DNA of 52,315 bases from Oscillospiraceae bacterium (GCA_017429325.1 JAFRPC010000044.1:1-52315); one strand, 5' to 3'. Shown: positions 42,534-50,166, numbered from the stretch's first letter. Notes: a model not told the origin generated them from the letters alone. A program made the numbers and translations.

Positions 42534-42779
42534 TCACAACTGCTCCTCCAGCCGCTGTGCCAGCATCTCTCCCTGGGTCCCGGCCAAAAGCGGCGAGAGG
42601 GCCGCCTGCGCTCCCTGGGCGTCGCCCCGCCGGAGAGATTCCGCCGCCTGCCGCAGCCCGCCGCCCCCGTCGGATTGCAGGAGCCTGAGCAGGGTCTGCC
42701 CCTCCGGGCTTTCCAGCAGCCGCTTCACCTGGGCCGGGTCGGGGAAAGAATTGGAAATTTTTTGTGACGGTCCAACCAT
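42534..42779 (-). CDS. Small protein, first gene of the three-gene operon
   Basis: An 81-residue protein starting MVGPSQKISNSFPDPAQVKR. ATG 42779 is preceded on the minus strand by AGGAGG and a further AAGGA. The segment DPAQVKRLLESPEGQTLLRLL parallels the DPEQM region of the next protein, suggesting related small helical folds. Its frame can be extended far upstream through other genes, but that extension is antisense to real genes. Function unknown. Confidence 0.7.
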   Translation of the reverse strand: MVGPSQKISNSFPDPAQVKRLLESPEGQTLLRLLQSDGGGGLRQAAESLRRGDAQGAQAALSPLLAGTQGEMLAQRLEEQL

Positions 42780-42783
42780 TTCC

Positions 42784-42812
42784 TTGCCTCCTATGAAATT
42801 ATCTGGTATAAT
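42784..42812 (+). promoter_or_regulatory. Promoter of the phosphodiesterase/coaX genes
   Basis: TTGCCT at 42784-42789 and TATAAT at 42807-42812 with a 17-base spacer. It overlaps the leader and ribosome site of the divergent small-protein operon, so the two directions may interfere. Confidence 0.7.
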
Positions 42813-42845
42813 AGGATATGCAAGTATCAAGAGAAAGGTGCGGCC

Positions 42846-43328
42846 ATGAAAATCATCGTTTTTTCCGATTCCCACCGGGATCTGGAGGGGATGCGAAAGG
42901 TCCTTCGGCGGGAGAAGCCCGATTACGTCTTCCACCTGGGCGACCACGACACCGACGCCGAGCTGGTCGCACAGGAGTTCCCGACCCTGCCCATTGCCAT
43001 GGTCCGGGGCAACTGCGACGGGTGGAGCGAGACTTCCAAATCCCTGACCCTGGCCCTGGGAGGACTTCGTTTTTTCCTCTGCCACGGTCATCTCTACGGC
43101 GTCAAGAGCAGCTATCTCCGCGTCACCTACGCGGCCCTGGAGCAAAAGGCGGACGTGCTGCTCTTCGGCCACACCCACGAGGCCTATTATGCCTGTACGG
43201 ACGCGGGCTGGGGAAGGCAGCTTCACGTGCTGAATCCCGGCTCCTGCGGTTATAGCTGGCGCCCTACCTATGGAAAAATCATCCTGGAAGCCGGTTCCAT
43301 TCAGGAGATCGGCTATCACAAGATCTGA
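42846..43328 (+). CDS. YfcE/MJ0936-family metallophosphodiesterase
   Basis: A 160-residue calcineurin-like phosphoesterase. Metal-binding blocks appear in order: FSDSHRD, HLGDHDTDA, VRGNCD, CHGHLYG and FGHTHEAYY, followed by NPGSCGYSW. Family members hydrolyse phosphodiesters in vitro; physiological substrates are poorly known. It is followed 12 bases later by coaX and shares its promoter. Confidence 0.9.
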   Translation: MKIIVFSDSHRDLEGMRKVLRREKPDYVFHLGDHDTDAELVAQEFPTLPIAMVRGNCDGWSETSKSLTLALGGLRFFLCHGHLYGVKSSYLRVTYAALEQKADVLLFGHTHEAYYACTDAGWGRQLHVLNPGSCGYSWRPTYGKIILEAGSIQEIGYHKI

Positions 43329-43340
43329 GGGGGAGTTCAC

Positions 43341-44108
43341 ATGATCCTGGCAATTGATGTCGGCAATACCAATATCGTTTTGGGCTGTATCGAGGACAGC
43401 CGCATCCTGTTCGAGGCCCGTATGGCGACGGACCGCGTCAAGACCTCCGACCAGTACTGCGCGGAGTTGAAAACCATGCTCAGCCTCTTCGAGGTGACGC
43501 CCGAGCTCATCGAGGGCAGCATCATCTCCTCCGTGGTCCCGCTGGTCCAGCAGGTCATGGTCCGGGCCGTGGAGCGGCTGACGGGCAAGCCTTGTCTCAC
43601 CGTGGGGCCGGGTCTCAAGACCGGCCTGAACATCAAGATCGATAATCCCGCTCAGGCCGGCAGCGACCTCATCGTGGGGGCCGTGGCGGCCATCGAGGAA
43701 TACGGCGCGCCGCTTTTGGTCATCGACCTGGGCACCGCCACCACCATCTCCGTCATCGACAAGGACGGCGTGTTCCGGGGCGGCACCATCGCGCCGGGGG
43801 TCATGCTCTCCCTCAACGCCCTCTCCAGCGGCACGGCCCAGCTTCCGGGCATCAGCCTGGAGAAGCCCCGCCGGGCCATCGGGACCAACACCATAGACTC
43901 CATGCGCAGCGGCCTGCTTTTGGGCTCTGCAGCCATGCTGGACGGCATGGTGGAACGCATCGAGGAGGAGCTGGGCTATCCCGCCAAGGTCGTCGCCACC
44001 GGCGGCTTGGCAAAGTTCATCGTGCCCCTGTGCAGGCGCGAGATGCTGACCGACGACAGCCTGCTCCTGAAGGGGCTGGACCTGCTCTACCGGCGCAACC
44101 AGCGCTGA
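43341..44108 (+). CDS. coaX: Type III pantothenate kinase
   Basis: A 255-residue ASKHA-fold kinase phosphorylating pantothenate in CoA synthesis. MILAIDVGNTNIVLG is the first phosphate loop, DLGTATTISVID the second, and GGTIAPGVMLSLNALSSGTAQLP plus the ATGGLAKFI block complete the family signature. The length is typical. Confidence 0.96.
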   Translation: MILAIDVGNTNIVLGCIEDSRILFEARMATDRVKTSDQYCAELKTMLSLFEVTPELIEGSIISSVVPLVQQVMVRAVERLTGKPCLTVGPGLKTGLNIKIDNPAQAGSDLIVGAVAAIEEYGAPLLVIDLGTATTISVIDKDGVFRGGTIAPGVMLSLNALSSGTAQLPGISLEKPRRAIGTNTIDSMRSGLLLGSAAMLDGMVERIEEELGYPAKVVATGGLAKFIVPLCRREMLTDDSLLLKGLDLLYRRNQR

Positions 44109-44114
44109 AAAAGC

Positions 44115-44146
44115 CCCTCCCCCGGAAGCTGGCTTCGGGGGGAGGG
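44115..44146 (+). repeat. C-rich/G-rich hairpin after coaX
   Basis: An almost perfect stem of about 14 bp (CCCTCCCCCGGAAG paired with CTTCGGGGGGAGGG) in the gap between coaX and the convergent small gene. No T tract follows. It may act as a 3' stabiliser and resembles the hairpin at 15848. Confidence 0.6.
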
Positions 44147-44175
44147 ACAAAGGGACCAAGGCTTCATCCGCCGTA

Positions 44176-44367
44176 TCAGACGGCGCAAAGCAGCAGGACC
44201 GCGCACAGGAGAAAGCAGGCGGCCAGTCCTGCGGTGGTCAGGATCTCGCCAAGGGTGTTCCACAGCGCCTTTCTCCTCCGGCGGCGCAGAGCTTCCGCCT
44301 GCCTCGGGCTGAGACGGCGCGGGGCCGGGACGATGCGAATGGGAGCGGCAGTCATGGTGTTCGTCAT
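44176..44367 (-). CDS. Small basic single-pass membrane protein
   Basis: A 63-residue protein: a basic N-terminal half (LRRRRRKAL) and one hydrophobic C-terminal helix (about 40-63). The ATG at 44367 is preceded on the minus strand by GGAGGAG at good spacing, which supports a real gene despite its size. No family recognised. Confidence 0.6.
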   Translation of the reverse strand: MTNTMTAAPIRIVPAPRRLSPRQAEALRRRRRKALWNTLGEILTTAGLAACFLLCAVLLLCAV

Positions 44368-44390
44368 GGTTTTCTCCTCCGTTTCAAGTA

Positions 44391-44419
44391 TTTACAAGAG
44401 GATCTTACAATATTATATG
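44391..44419 (+). promoter_or_regulatory. Promoter of the alpha/beta hydrolase
   Basis: TTTACA at 44391-44396 and TATATG at 44414-44419 with a 17-base spacer. The downstream part overlaps an inverted repeat that may be an operator. Confidence 0.5.
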
Positions 44420-44435
44420 TCCCATTTAGAGGACA
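44418..44435. promoter_or_regulatory. TGTCC-N8-GGACA inverted repeat, candidate operator
   Basis: TGTCC (44418-44422) and GGACA (44431-44435) with an 8-base centre starting CAT. It covers the end of the -10 box and the expected transcription start of the hydrolase gene. A second copy with the same spacing lies at 45563-45580. Confidence 0.5.
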
Positions 44436-44448
44436 GAAAGGAACTGCG

Positions 44449-45366
44449 ATGAAGGAATTTTACTTTCCGGTGAGAAACAATACCCGCATCCACTGCTGCC
44501 AGTGGGTCCCCGAGGGAAAGCCCCGCGGCATTCTCCAGCTCGTCCACGGCATTGCCGAGTACGCCGCCCGCTATGACGAGCTGGCGAAGGTGTTCACCGA
44601 CCACGGCTTTGTGGTGGTAGGCGAGGACCACATGGGCCACGGCGGCTCCATCTCCAAGGACATCCCCCAGGGCTGCTTCGCCGAGGGCTGGCTCACGGCA
44701 GTTTCCGACACCTATCGGCTGATGCAGATGACCAAGGAGGAGTACCCGGACCTGCCCTATGTCATCTACGGCCACAGCATGGGCTCCTTCATGACCCGGA
44801 CCCTGCTCTACACCTACCCGGACGCGGGTCTGAAGGCCGCCGTCCTCAGCGGTACCGGCTGGATGCCCAAGCTGGTGCTGAAATCGGGCCGGGCCGTCTG
44901 CCGCATGGAGGGCCGCAAGGGCATGAACGAAACCTCCGCCACCGTCGATAGACTGATGTTCGGCTCCTATAACAAGGGCTATGAGAACCCCAGGACCCCC
45001 TTCGACTGGCTCAGCCGCGACGACGCCGAGGTGGACAAGTACATTGCGGACCCCCTGCTGGGCTTCTCCGCCTCCATAGGCCTGTCCTATGAGATGCTGG
45101 GCGGTATGCTGATGAACGAGGACAAGAAGAACCTGGGAAAGATGCCCAAGGACCTGCCCGTGCTCTTCGTCAGCGGCGACAAGGACCCGGTGGGCAGCAA
45201 CGGCAAGGGCGTCACCCAGGCCTATGAGGCCTTCAAGGCGGCCGGGATGAAGGATGTGACCCTGAAGCTCTACCCCGGCGGACGCCACGAGATGCACAAC
45301 GAGACCAACCGCGCCGAGCTCCACGCCGACGTGCTGGCCTTCCTGGACAGGGTGCTTTCAAAGTAA
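44449..45366 (+). CDS. Alpha/beta hydrolase (monoacylglycerol lipase-like)
   Basis: A 305-residue serine hydrolase. LVHGIAEYAARYDELA is the oxyanion-hole HG motif region, YGHSMGSF holds nucleophile S110, the acid is probably in VSGDKDPVG and the His in GGRHEMHNE. This layout (Hydrolase_4) fits lysophospholipase / monoacylglycerol lipase-like enzymes; cytoplasmic, no signal peptide. AAAGGAAC precedes the ATG. Expression may be controlled by the inverted repeat over its promoter. Confidence 0.9.
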   Translation: MKEFYFPVRNNTRIHCCQWVPEGKPRGILQLVHGIAEYAARYDELAKVFTDHGFVVVGEDHMGHGGSISKDIPQGCFAEGWLTAVSDTYRLMQMTKEEYPDLPYVIYGHSMGSFMTRTLLYTYPDAGLKAAVLSGTGWMPKLVLKSGRAVCRMEGRKGMNETSATVDRLMFGSYNKGYENPRTPFDWLSRDDAEVDKYIADPLLGFSASIGLSYEMLGGMLMNEDKKNLGKMPKDLPVLFVSGDKDPVGSNGKGVTQAYEAFKAAGMKDVTLKLYPGGRHEMHNETNRAELHADVLAFLDRVLSK

Positions 45367-45397
45367 GAAAGAAAAAGGGATCAGTAAGAAGTATCGG

Positions 45398-45517
45398 TTA
45401 TGCAGCGTTGATCTCACTGATCGCTTCGGAGTAGCTGTCCGCGGAACACACAAAGTTTCCATCGGCGTCAAACACCTCGAAATGTCCACGGATCGGAATA
45501 ATATCATAGCTTTTCAT
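45398..45517 (-). CDS. 39-residue conserved-looking small protein
   Basis: MKSYDIIPIRGHFEVFDADG followed by a short tail with FVCSADSYSEAISEI. The ATG at 45517 is preceded on the minus strand by AGGAG, and codon use looks coding. The pattern (beta hairpin HFEVFDADGNFVCSAD then a helix) resembles tiny stand-alone clostridial proteins I have seen without function. A TGTCC-N8-GGACA inverted repeat lies just upstream on its promoter side. Confidence 0.75.
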   Translation of the reverse strand: MKSYDIIPIRGHFEVFDADGNFVCSADSYSEAISEINAA

Positions 45518-45562
45518 TCACCCATCTCCTTTTGTTTTCTGCGTTGATTTTAGCATATGATA

Positions 45563-45580
45563 TGTCCCATAAAACGGACA
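45563..45580. promoter_or_regulatory. TGTCC-N8-GGACA inverted repeat, candidate operator
   Basis: TGTCC (45563-45567) and GGACA (45576-45580), with centre CATAAAAC. On the minus strand it lies immediately upstream of a TGCTAAAAT extended -10-like sequence (about 45545-45553) for the 39-residue gene, with TTGTCC as a possible -35. It closely matches the element at 44418-44435 including flanking ATATGTCCCAT. Confidence 0.5.
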
Positions 45581-45625
45581 ATTATTCAAAGCCGCTCACT
45601 TTTTGCTTATTACTTCCAATAGAAA

Positions 45626-45651
45626 GGCGGACGGCAGGGTGCCGTCCCTGC
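45626..45651 (-). repeat. GGGACGGCA palindromic repeat in the truA leader (reverse orientation)
   Basis: GGACGGCA, three bases, TGCCGTCC, then CTGC. The reverse complement matches the second pgeF repeat (28406-28434) closely, with GCAG in place of GTAG. It sits between an AAAGG ribosome-like site (45623-45627) and the truA ATG. Confidence 0.75.
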
Positions 45652-45657
45652 ACAGCT

Positions 45658-46395
45658 ATGCCAAGCTATCGACTGATTCTTGAATATGACGGAAGCCGCT
45701 ACCGGGGATGGCAGCGGCTTCCCGGCACGGATATGACCATCCAGGGCAAGGTGGAGGCCGTGCTGACCCGCGCCTTCGGCGAGCCCATTGAGGTCCAGGG
45801 CAGCGGACGCACCGACGCCGGAGTCCACGCCCTGGGGCAGACCGCCTCCTTCCGTGCGGAGCGGGACCTGGAGCCCGCCGCGGTCCTGGAGGCCCTGCGG
45901 CGCTATCTGCCCGAGGACATCGGCGCTGTCTCGGCGGACTACGCTCCGCCCCGTTTCCACGCCCGGCTGTCCGCGGTGGAGAAGACCTACCGCTACCGGG
46001 TCTGGACCACGGAAGCGCCCTGCGTCTTTCTCCGTCGCTTCGTCTACGTCCTGCCGGGCCGCTATGACCTGTCCGTCATGGAGCGGGCGGCGCGGCTGCT
46101 GGAGGGGACGCGGGATTTCCGCGCCTTCTCCGCCGTCAAGACGGACAAATCCACGGTCCGTACCCTGTCCCGCATCGACGTGACGCAGACGGGCGACGAG
46201 CTGGACTTCACTTATACCGCCGACGGCTTTCTGCACAGGATGGTCCGCATCCTGACGGGCACCCTGCTGGAGATCGGCAGGGGAGATCGCCCCCTGGAAT
46301 CGGTGACGGAACTCCTGGCCGGAGAGGCCCGGTCCGCCGCGGGCTTCACCGTCCCGGCAAAGGGACTTTGTTTGATGGAGGTGCGCTACGAATGA
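45658..46395 (+). CDS. truA: tRNA pseudouridine(38-40) synthase TruA
   Basis: A 245-residue enzyme modifying the anticodon stem of tRNAs. YRLILEYDGSRYRGWQR, the catalytic GSGRTDAGVHALGQ (D53), RYRVWT and FLHRMVRILTG blocks are all present. The start ATG 45658 gives the usual N-terminus, but no ribosome site is close by; AAAGG lies 30 bases upstream, separated by a palindromic repeat that could fold and bring it nearer. A longer frame from 45532 lacks homology. The stop overlaps the next gene. Confidence 0.95.
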   Translation: MPSYRLILEYDGSRYRGWQRLPGTDMTIQGKVEAVLTRAFGEPIEVQGSGRTDAGVHALGQTASFRAERDLEPAAVLEALRRYLPEDIGAVSADYAPPRFHARLSAVEKTYRYRVWTTEAPCVFLRRFVYVLPGRYDLSVMERAARLLEGTRDFRAFSAVKTDKSTVRTLSRIDVTQTGDELDFTYTADGFLHRMVRILTGTLLEIGRGDRPLESVTELLAGEARSAAGFTVPAKGLCLMEVRYE

Positions 46396-46742
46396 ACATC
46401 CAAATCTTCGGGACTGCCAAGAGCTTTGACACGAAGAAAGCGGAGCGCTGGTTCAAGGAACGGCGCATCCCCTATCAGTACATCGACATGAAGCGCTACG
46501 GCCTGTCGGGCCGGGAGTTCGATTCCGTGCTCCGGGCCGTAGGCGGCGTGGACAAGCTGGTGGACTGGGAAGGGAAGGACCCGGACCTGGACCTGCTGCG
46601 ATACCTGGGCAGCGAGACGGCCAAGGAGGACAAGGTCTATGAGAACCAGGCCCTGATCCGCCTGCCGGTGGTCCGAAACGGAAAAAAGGCCTCTGTGGGC
46701 TACGCCCCGGAGACCTGGAAACAATGGGAGGAAGAACAATGA
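46392..46742 (+). CDS. ArsC/Spx-like protein lacking the active-site cysteine
   Basis: A 116-residue thioredoxin-fold protein: MNIQIFGTAKSFDTKKAERW, then WEGKDPDLDLLRYLG, then IRLPVVRNGKKASVGY, the cis-Pro segment. The layout is that of the ArsC/Spx family. The position where ArsC and Spx have Cys is Ser11 here, and the second position is Thr14, so classical arsenate reductase chemistry is unlikely. The start overlaps truA by 4 bases and the end overlaps the next gene by 4, forming a tight operon. Confidence 0.85.
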   Translation: MNIQIFGTAKSFDTKKAERWFKERRIPYQYIDMKRYGLSGREFDSVLRAVGGVDKLVDWEGKDPDLDLLRYLGSETAKEDKVYENQALIRLPVVRNGKKASVGYAPETWKQWEEEQ

Positions 46743-46978
46743 AAAATCCTGCAAAGTTGCTGCAATTGAAACGCCAATACGAGGCCTTTTACGCCAGACA
46801 TCCCAAGTTTATGCGCTATTTAGCCTATATCATCGACAGCTGCATGGAGGAAGGGACCGTCATGGACGTGACCGTCACCGCCGCGGACGGCAAAGCCGTC
46901 CACGGCAACGCCCGCCTGACCGCCGAGGACGTAGCCTTCCTCCAGGAAGTCCGCCGCCAGCTCAGCAAGGACGACTGA
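46739..46978 (+). CDS. Small hypothetical protein
   Basis: A 79-residue soluble protein starting MKNPAKLLQLKRQYEAFYAR; an N-terminal helix, a short strand pair (TVMDVTVTAADGKAV) and a C-terminal helix. ATGA overlap with the previous gene and GGAGGAAG upstream support the start. It is the last gene of the truA operon. No family recognised. Confidence 0.8.
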   Translation: MKNPAKLLQLKRQYEAFYARHPKFMRYLAYIIDSCMEEGTVMDVTVTAADGKAVHGNARLTAEDVAFLQEVRRQLSKDD

Positions 46979-46988
46979 CCCAATCGTA

Positions 46989-47026
46989 AAAAACCACGCC
47001 GCTTTTCAGGAAGCAGCGTGGTTTTT
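46989..47026. terminator. Bidirectional terminator
   Basis: A stem of about 16 bp (46989-47004 with 47011-47026, one mismatch) with flanking A5 and T5. It separates the truA operon from the convergent penicillin-binding protein operon. Confidence 0.93.
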
Positions 47027-47044
47027 CGCAGTGCTGGGCGAGAG

Positions 47045-48421
47045 CTACCGTTCCCCGTCCATTACGTTGATGCAGGCCTCTAAGACTGCACGGGCGATGG
47101 GGGCGCAGGTGGAGCTGCCGGCGCCGCCCTCCTCTACCACCACGATGAAGGCCAGGGGATAGCGCTCGTCGTCCAGGAAGCCCGCAAAGGTGGCGGTGTT
47201 GGCGTCGGAGCCCACCTCGGCGGTGCCGGATTTCGCGCAGACCCGGACGCCGGGGATCTCCGCCGCACTGTAGACTTTCTCCACATTGTAGCGCATCAGC
47301 TCCTTCAGGACCGAGGCGGCGGAGGCGGAGAGCATCTGCGGGGTCTGCTCGGTCTCTGCGGTGTAGGTCTCCTCTCCGCCGCATTCCGCAGAGCGGACGA
47401 GCCAGGGCTCTGCGGCCTTGCCGCCGCCTGCGATGGCCCCCATGTAGACCATGTACTGACAGGGATTCACCAGGTCCGTATATTGGCCGATCCCGGCCCA
47501 GGCCAGGTCGTTGTCTCCTGCGCCGTCGAGGTCAAAGTGGCCCCGGCTGGTATGGATGCCGTCGATGTTCAGACTTTCCTCCAGGCGCTCGGCCTCCGCC
47601 TGCGCCGATAGGGGCCGCTTGCCGGTCTGCACCGCGATCTGGGCAAAGGTGCAGTTGCAGGAGCTGGCAAGGGCTTCCCGCAGCGTCAGCTCCCCGTGGG
47701 CCTTGGGGCAGGTGATGCGCTCGCCGTTCAGGACCAGACTGCCCTCGCAGGTAAAGGTCCGCTCCGCGAGACCGGGGTCCAGGTCCAGGGCCGCGGCGAG
47801 GGTCGTGAGCTTGAAAATGGAGCCGGGGGTGTAGGCGGAATGGAAGAAACGGTAGACGTAGACGCCGTCCCAGCGTCCGTCGGTGTTGCCCGTCGAGAGA
47901 TCCGGCGGGTCCAGAGGGTCGAAGCTGGGACTGGACACCGCGCAGAGGATCTCGCCGGTCCGGTAGTTGTAGACGCCCACGGCGCCCTTGCGCCCGTCCA
48001 TGGCCTGCATGGCAATGGCCTGGACCTGGGCGGAGACCGTCAGCCGCAGCAGGCCGCCGGAGGCCTCCATCGCCGCGGTGCCGTTGAGCTTGTCATAGCC
48101 AAAGAGCTTCGAGGCGTAGGCCTGGAGGACCCGGGCCGGGATGTTTCCCGCCCGGTCGCCGGTCAGATGCAGCACCGCCTTTCGCAGGGAGGCGCTGTCG
48201 GCATAGGTCCTGTCGCTGGCGGATGTGTAGAGGACCACGCCGCTCCGGTCTACGATCTCGCCGGTGTCCAGTTTCCCGTTGGTGTAGACGTGGGGGCTTC
48301 CGGCAAAGGAGACCCAACGGTCGGCGTAGAGGAAGTAGCGGATCACAAAGGTCAGCACCCCGAACAGGAGGATGCAGGCCAGGATCAGAGCGAAATACGT
48401 CCGTTTGGAAATGCTTTTCAT
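47045..48421 (-). CDS. Penicillin-binding protein (D,D-transpeptidase, PbpA/FtsI-like)
   Basis: A 458-residue class B-type PBP with one N-terminal helix (about 9-32) and an extracellular transpeptidase domain. Active-site motifs are S201-x-x-K204 (TPGSIFKLTT), S254-C-N256 (ASSCNCTF) and KSGTAEVG near residue 388 in the KTG position. It cross-links peptidoglycan. The N-terminal dimerisation domain is short, as in PbpA-type partners of RodA/FtsW. Its start overlaps the stop of the FHA-SEDS gene by 4 bases, so the pair is a coupled glycosyltransferase/transpeptidase unit. Confidence 0.92.
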   Translation of the reverse strand: MKSISKRTYFALILACILLFGVLTFVIRYFLYADRWVSFAGSPHVYTNGKLDTGEIVDRSGVVLYTSASDRTYADSASLRKAVLHLTGDRAGNIPARVLQAYASKLFGYDKLNGTAAMEASGGLLRLTVSAQVQAIAMQAMDGRKGAVGVYNYRTGEILCAVSSPSFDPLDPPDLSTGNTDGRWDGVYVYRFFHSAYTPGSIFKLTTLAAALDLDPGLAERTFTCEGSLVLNGERITCPKAHGELTLREALASSCNCTFAQIAVQTGKRPLSAQAEAERLEESLNIDGIHTSRGHFDLDGAGDNDLAWAGIGQYTDLVNPCQYMVYMGAIAGGGKAAEPWLVRSAECGGEETYTAETEQTPQMLSASAASVLKELMRYNVEKVYSAAEIPGVRVCAKSGTAEVGSDANTATFAGFLDDERYPLAFIVVVEEGGAGSSTCAPIARAVLEACINVMDGER

Positions 48422-50166
48422 GCTTTGTCCCCCTCCTTTGTGGAGAGCTTCACGGCGAAGCTGGCGTTCTGTCGGGTGTCACAGGCCTTCAGGAAGGCCA
48501 TCAGTCCCCAGCAGGACATCATGCTGGAGCCGCCGTTGGAGACGAAGGGGAAGGTCACGCCGGTCAGAGGCAGGAAGTCCACGGTGCCGAAGACGTTGAG
48601 GATGGCCTGCATCATCAGGATGGACATCGCCGCCGAAGCGCCGATGGTGTAGAGGCTGGACCGGGCCACCTTGGCTGAGCGCACTACGAACAGGCCTAAC
48701 ATCGCCAGGGCGAAAATCATCATGACGCCCATGAGCAGGCCCCACTCCTCGCAGACGTAGGCAAAGACCAGATCCGTGTCAGAGGCGCCGGCTCCCGCCA
48801 TATACTGCATCCACCCGTTGCCCAGGCCCAGACCGAAGAGGCCCCCGGCGGCAATGCACATCAGGGACTTGGTCTGCTGGTAGCCCTTGTTGTCAAAGGG
48901 GTGCTCCCAGACGTGTCCATAGCCCGAGAAGCGGTCCGCCACATGGGGGAAATGCCGAATTGCCAGCACAGCGGCCAGCACCAGCACCGCCAGCATCCCC
49001 ACGCCCACCAGGATCAGCACGGCGCTGGGGTAGGAGCTGGAGCGCAGCAGGGCAATGGCGAGGAAGCCGACGAAAAAGATGGCCGCCGCGCCAAAGTCAT
49101 TGAGCACCACAAGGCAGCCGCCGATGAAGGCGGTGTATATGACGAAGCTCCAAAGGTTGCGCCGGGTGACGATGCGGTCCATGGTGGAGGTCCCCGCTAA
49201 GATGAAGCAGATCTTCACCAGCTCCGAGGGCTGGAAGGAAAAGCTCCCAATGAAGATCCAGTTCCGCGAGCCGTTGATGGAGCGGCCCAGGGCCAGGTTT
49301 GCCAGGAACAGAAGGATGCCTGCGGCAGCGGCGACCAAACGGAGCCGCTTCGCTTTCTCCTGGTCCCGCAGACAGAAGCCGAGGACCAGAAAGATGGCGA
49401 TGCCGATGCCCATGGCAATGAGCTGCTTATAGAGGGCGTCGGCGTTGGCCGAGGCGCAGACGCCCAGGCCGATGGTGACGAGGAAGAAGGCAATGGTCTC
49501 CACCTCGAAGCCGGAACGATGAATGAGCTTCTGGGCGATGAACATGGCCCATTCGACGCCAAGGGTGATGCCAAAGGATGTTACCACCGGGATGCGGTCA
49601 TCGGGGCGGTTGAAAACCAGCTCCAGCGCCACCAAAAGCTGAAAGACGGTCAGCAGCAGCAGGGTCAGGCCGGGACTGTTGCCCTTGCCCGCCCGGGTGC
49701 GAGAGTTCGCCTGAAGCCTGGCCTCCTCCTTGGAGACGGGCTCCAGAACCATTTCCAGTCCAGCCAGGCTCAGGGTGTCGCCGTAGTCCACCGGGCCGTT
49801 AAGGACCTGCCTGCCGTTGACCTCCACCTTGCCCTTGCCGCCGATGTCTGTCAGCATCCAGCTTCCGTCGTCCTGGCGGCTCAGAACCGCGTGGTTTTTG
49901 GAGACTGTCACAAAATCCAGAACGATGTCCGCGCTCTTCCGGCGGCCCATCAGGTTTTCCCAGTGGGTCACAGGCAGCAGCTCGCCGGTCGCCAATCGCA
50001 GCCAGGCCCAGACCTCCGGCTCACGCCGAAAGCCCAGCAGGGAGCGGGCGCTGCGGATGACCAGGAAGAGCGCAAGGATGGGCAGCGCGAGCCGCAGTGC
50101 GCTTTGGTAGACGGAGAGGAAGGTCAGTCCGTCCGCACCGCGAAAGAAATCAAGAATCGCTTCCAT
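48418..50166 (-). CDS. FHA-SEDS fusion: FtsW/RodA/SpoVE-type peptidoglycan polymerase
   Basis: A 582-residue membrane protein. An N-terminal helix (about 20-40) is followed by an FHA domain (about 58-142) with the phosphothreonine-binding landmarks GR (74-75), SxxH (89-92) and NG (117-118). A SEDS domain with about ten helices follows, including GSRNWIFIGSFSFQPSELVK, the WEHPFDNKGYQQTKSL segment and FVSNGGSSMM. SEDS proteins polymerise lipid II glycan chains with a partner PBP, encoded directly downstream. The FHA domain suggests control by a Ser/Thr kinase, which is not in this window. The start has GGAGGAC upstream. Confidence 0.92.
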   Translation of the reverse strand: MEAILDFFRGADGLTFLSVYQSALRLALPILALFLVIRSARSLLGFRREPEVWAWLRLATGELLPVTHWENLMGRRKSADIVLDFVTVSKNHAVLSRQDDGSWMLTDIGGKGKVEVNGRQVLNGPVDYGDTLSLAGLEMVLEPVSKEEARLQANSRTRAGKGNSPGLTLLLLTVFQLLVALELVFNRPDDRIPVVTSFGITLGVEWAMFIAQKLIHRSGFEVETIAFFLVTIGLGVCASANADALYKQLIAMGIGIAIFLVLGFCLRDQEKAKRLRLVAAAAGILLFLANLALGRSINGSRNWIFIGSFSFQPSELVKICFILAGTSTMDRIVTRRNLWSFVIYTAFIGGCLVVLNDFGAAAIFFVGFLAIALLRSSSYPSAVLILVGVGMLAVLVLAAVLAIRHFPHVADRFSGYGHVWEHPFDNKGYQQTKSLMCIAAGGLFGLGLGNGWMQYMAGAGASDTDLVFAYVCEEWGLLMGVMMIFALAMLGLFVVRSAKVARSSLYTIGASAAMSILMMQAILNVFGTVDFLPLTGVTFPFVSNGGSSMMSCWGLMAFLKACDTRQNASFAVKLSTKEGDKA

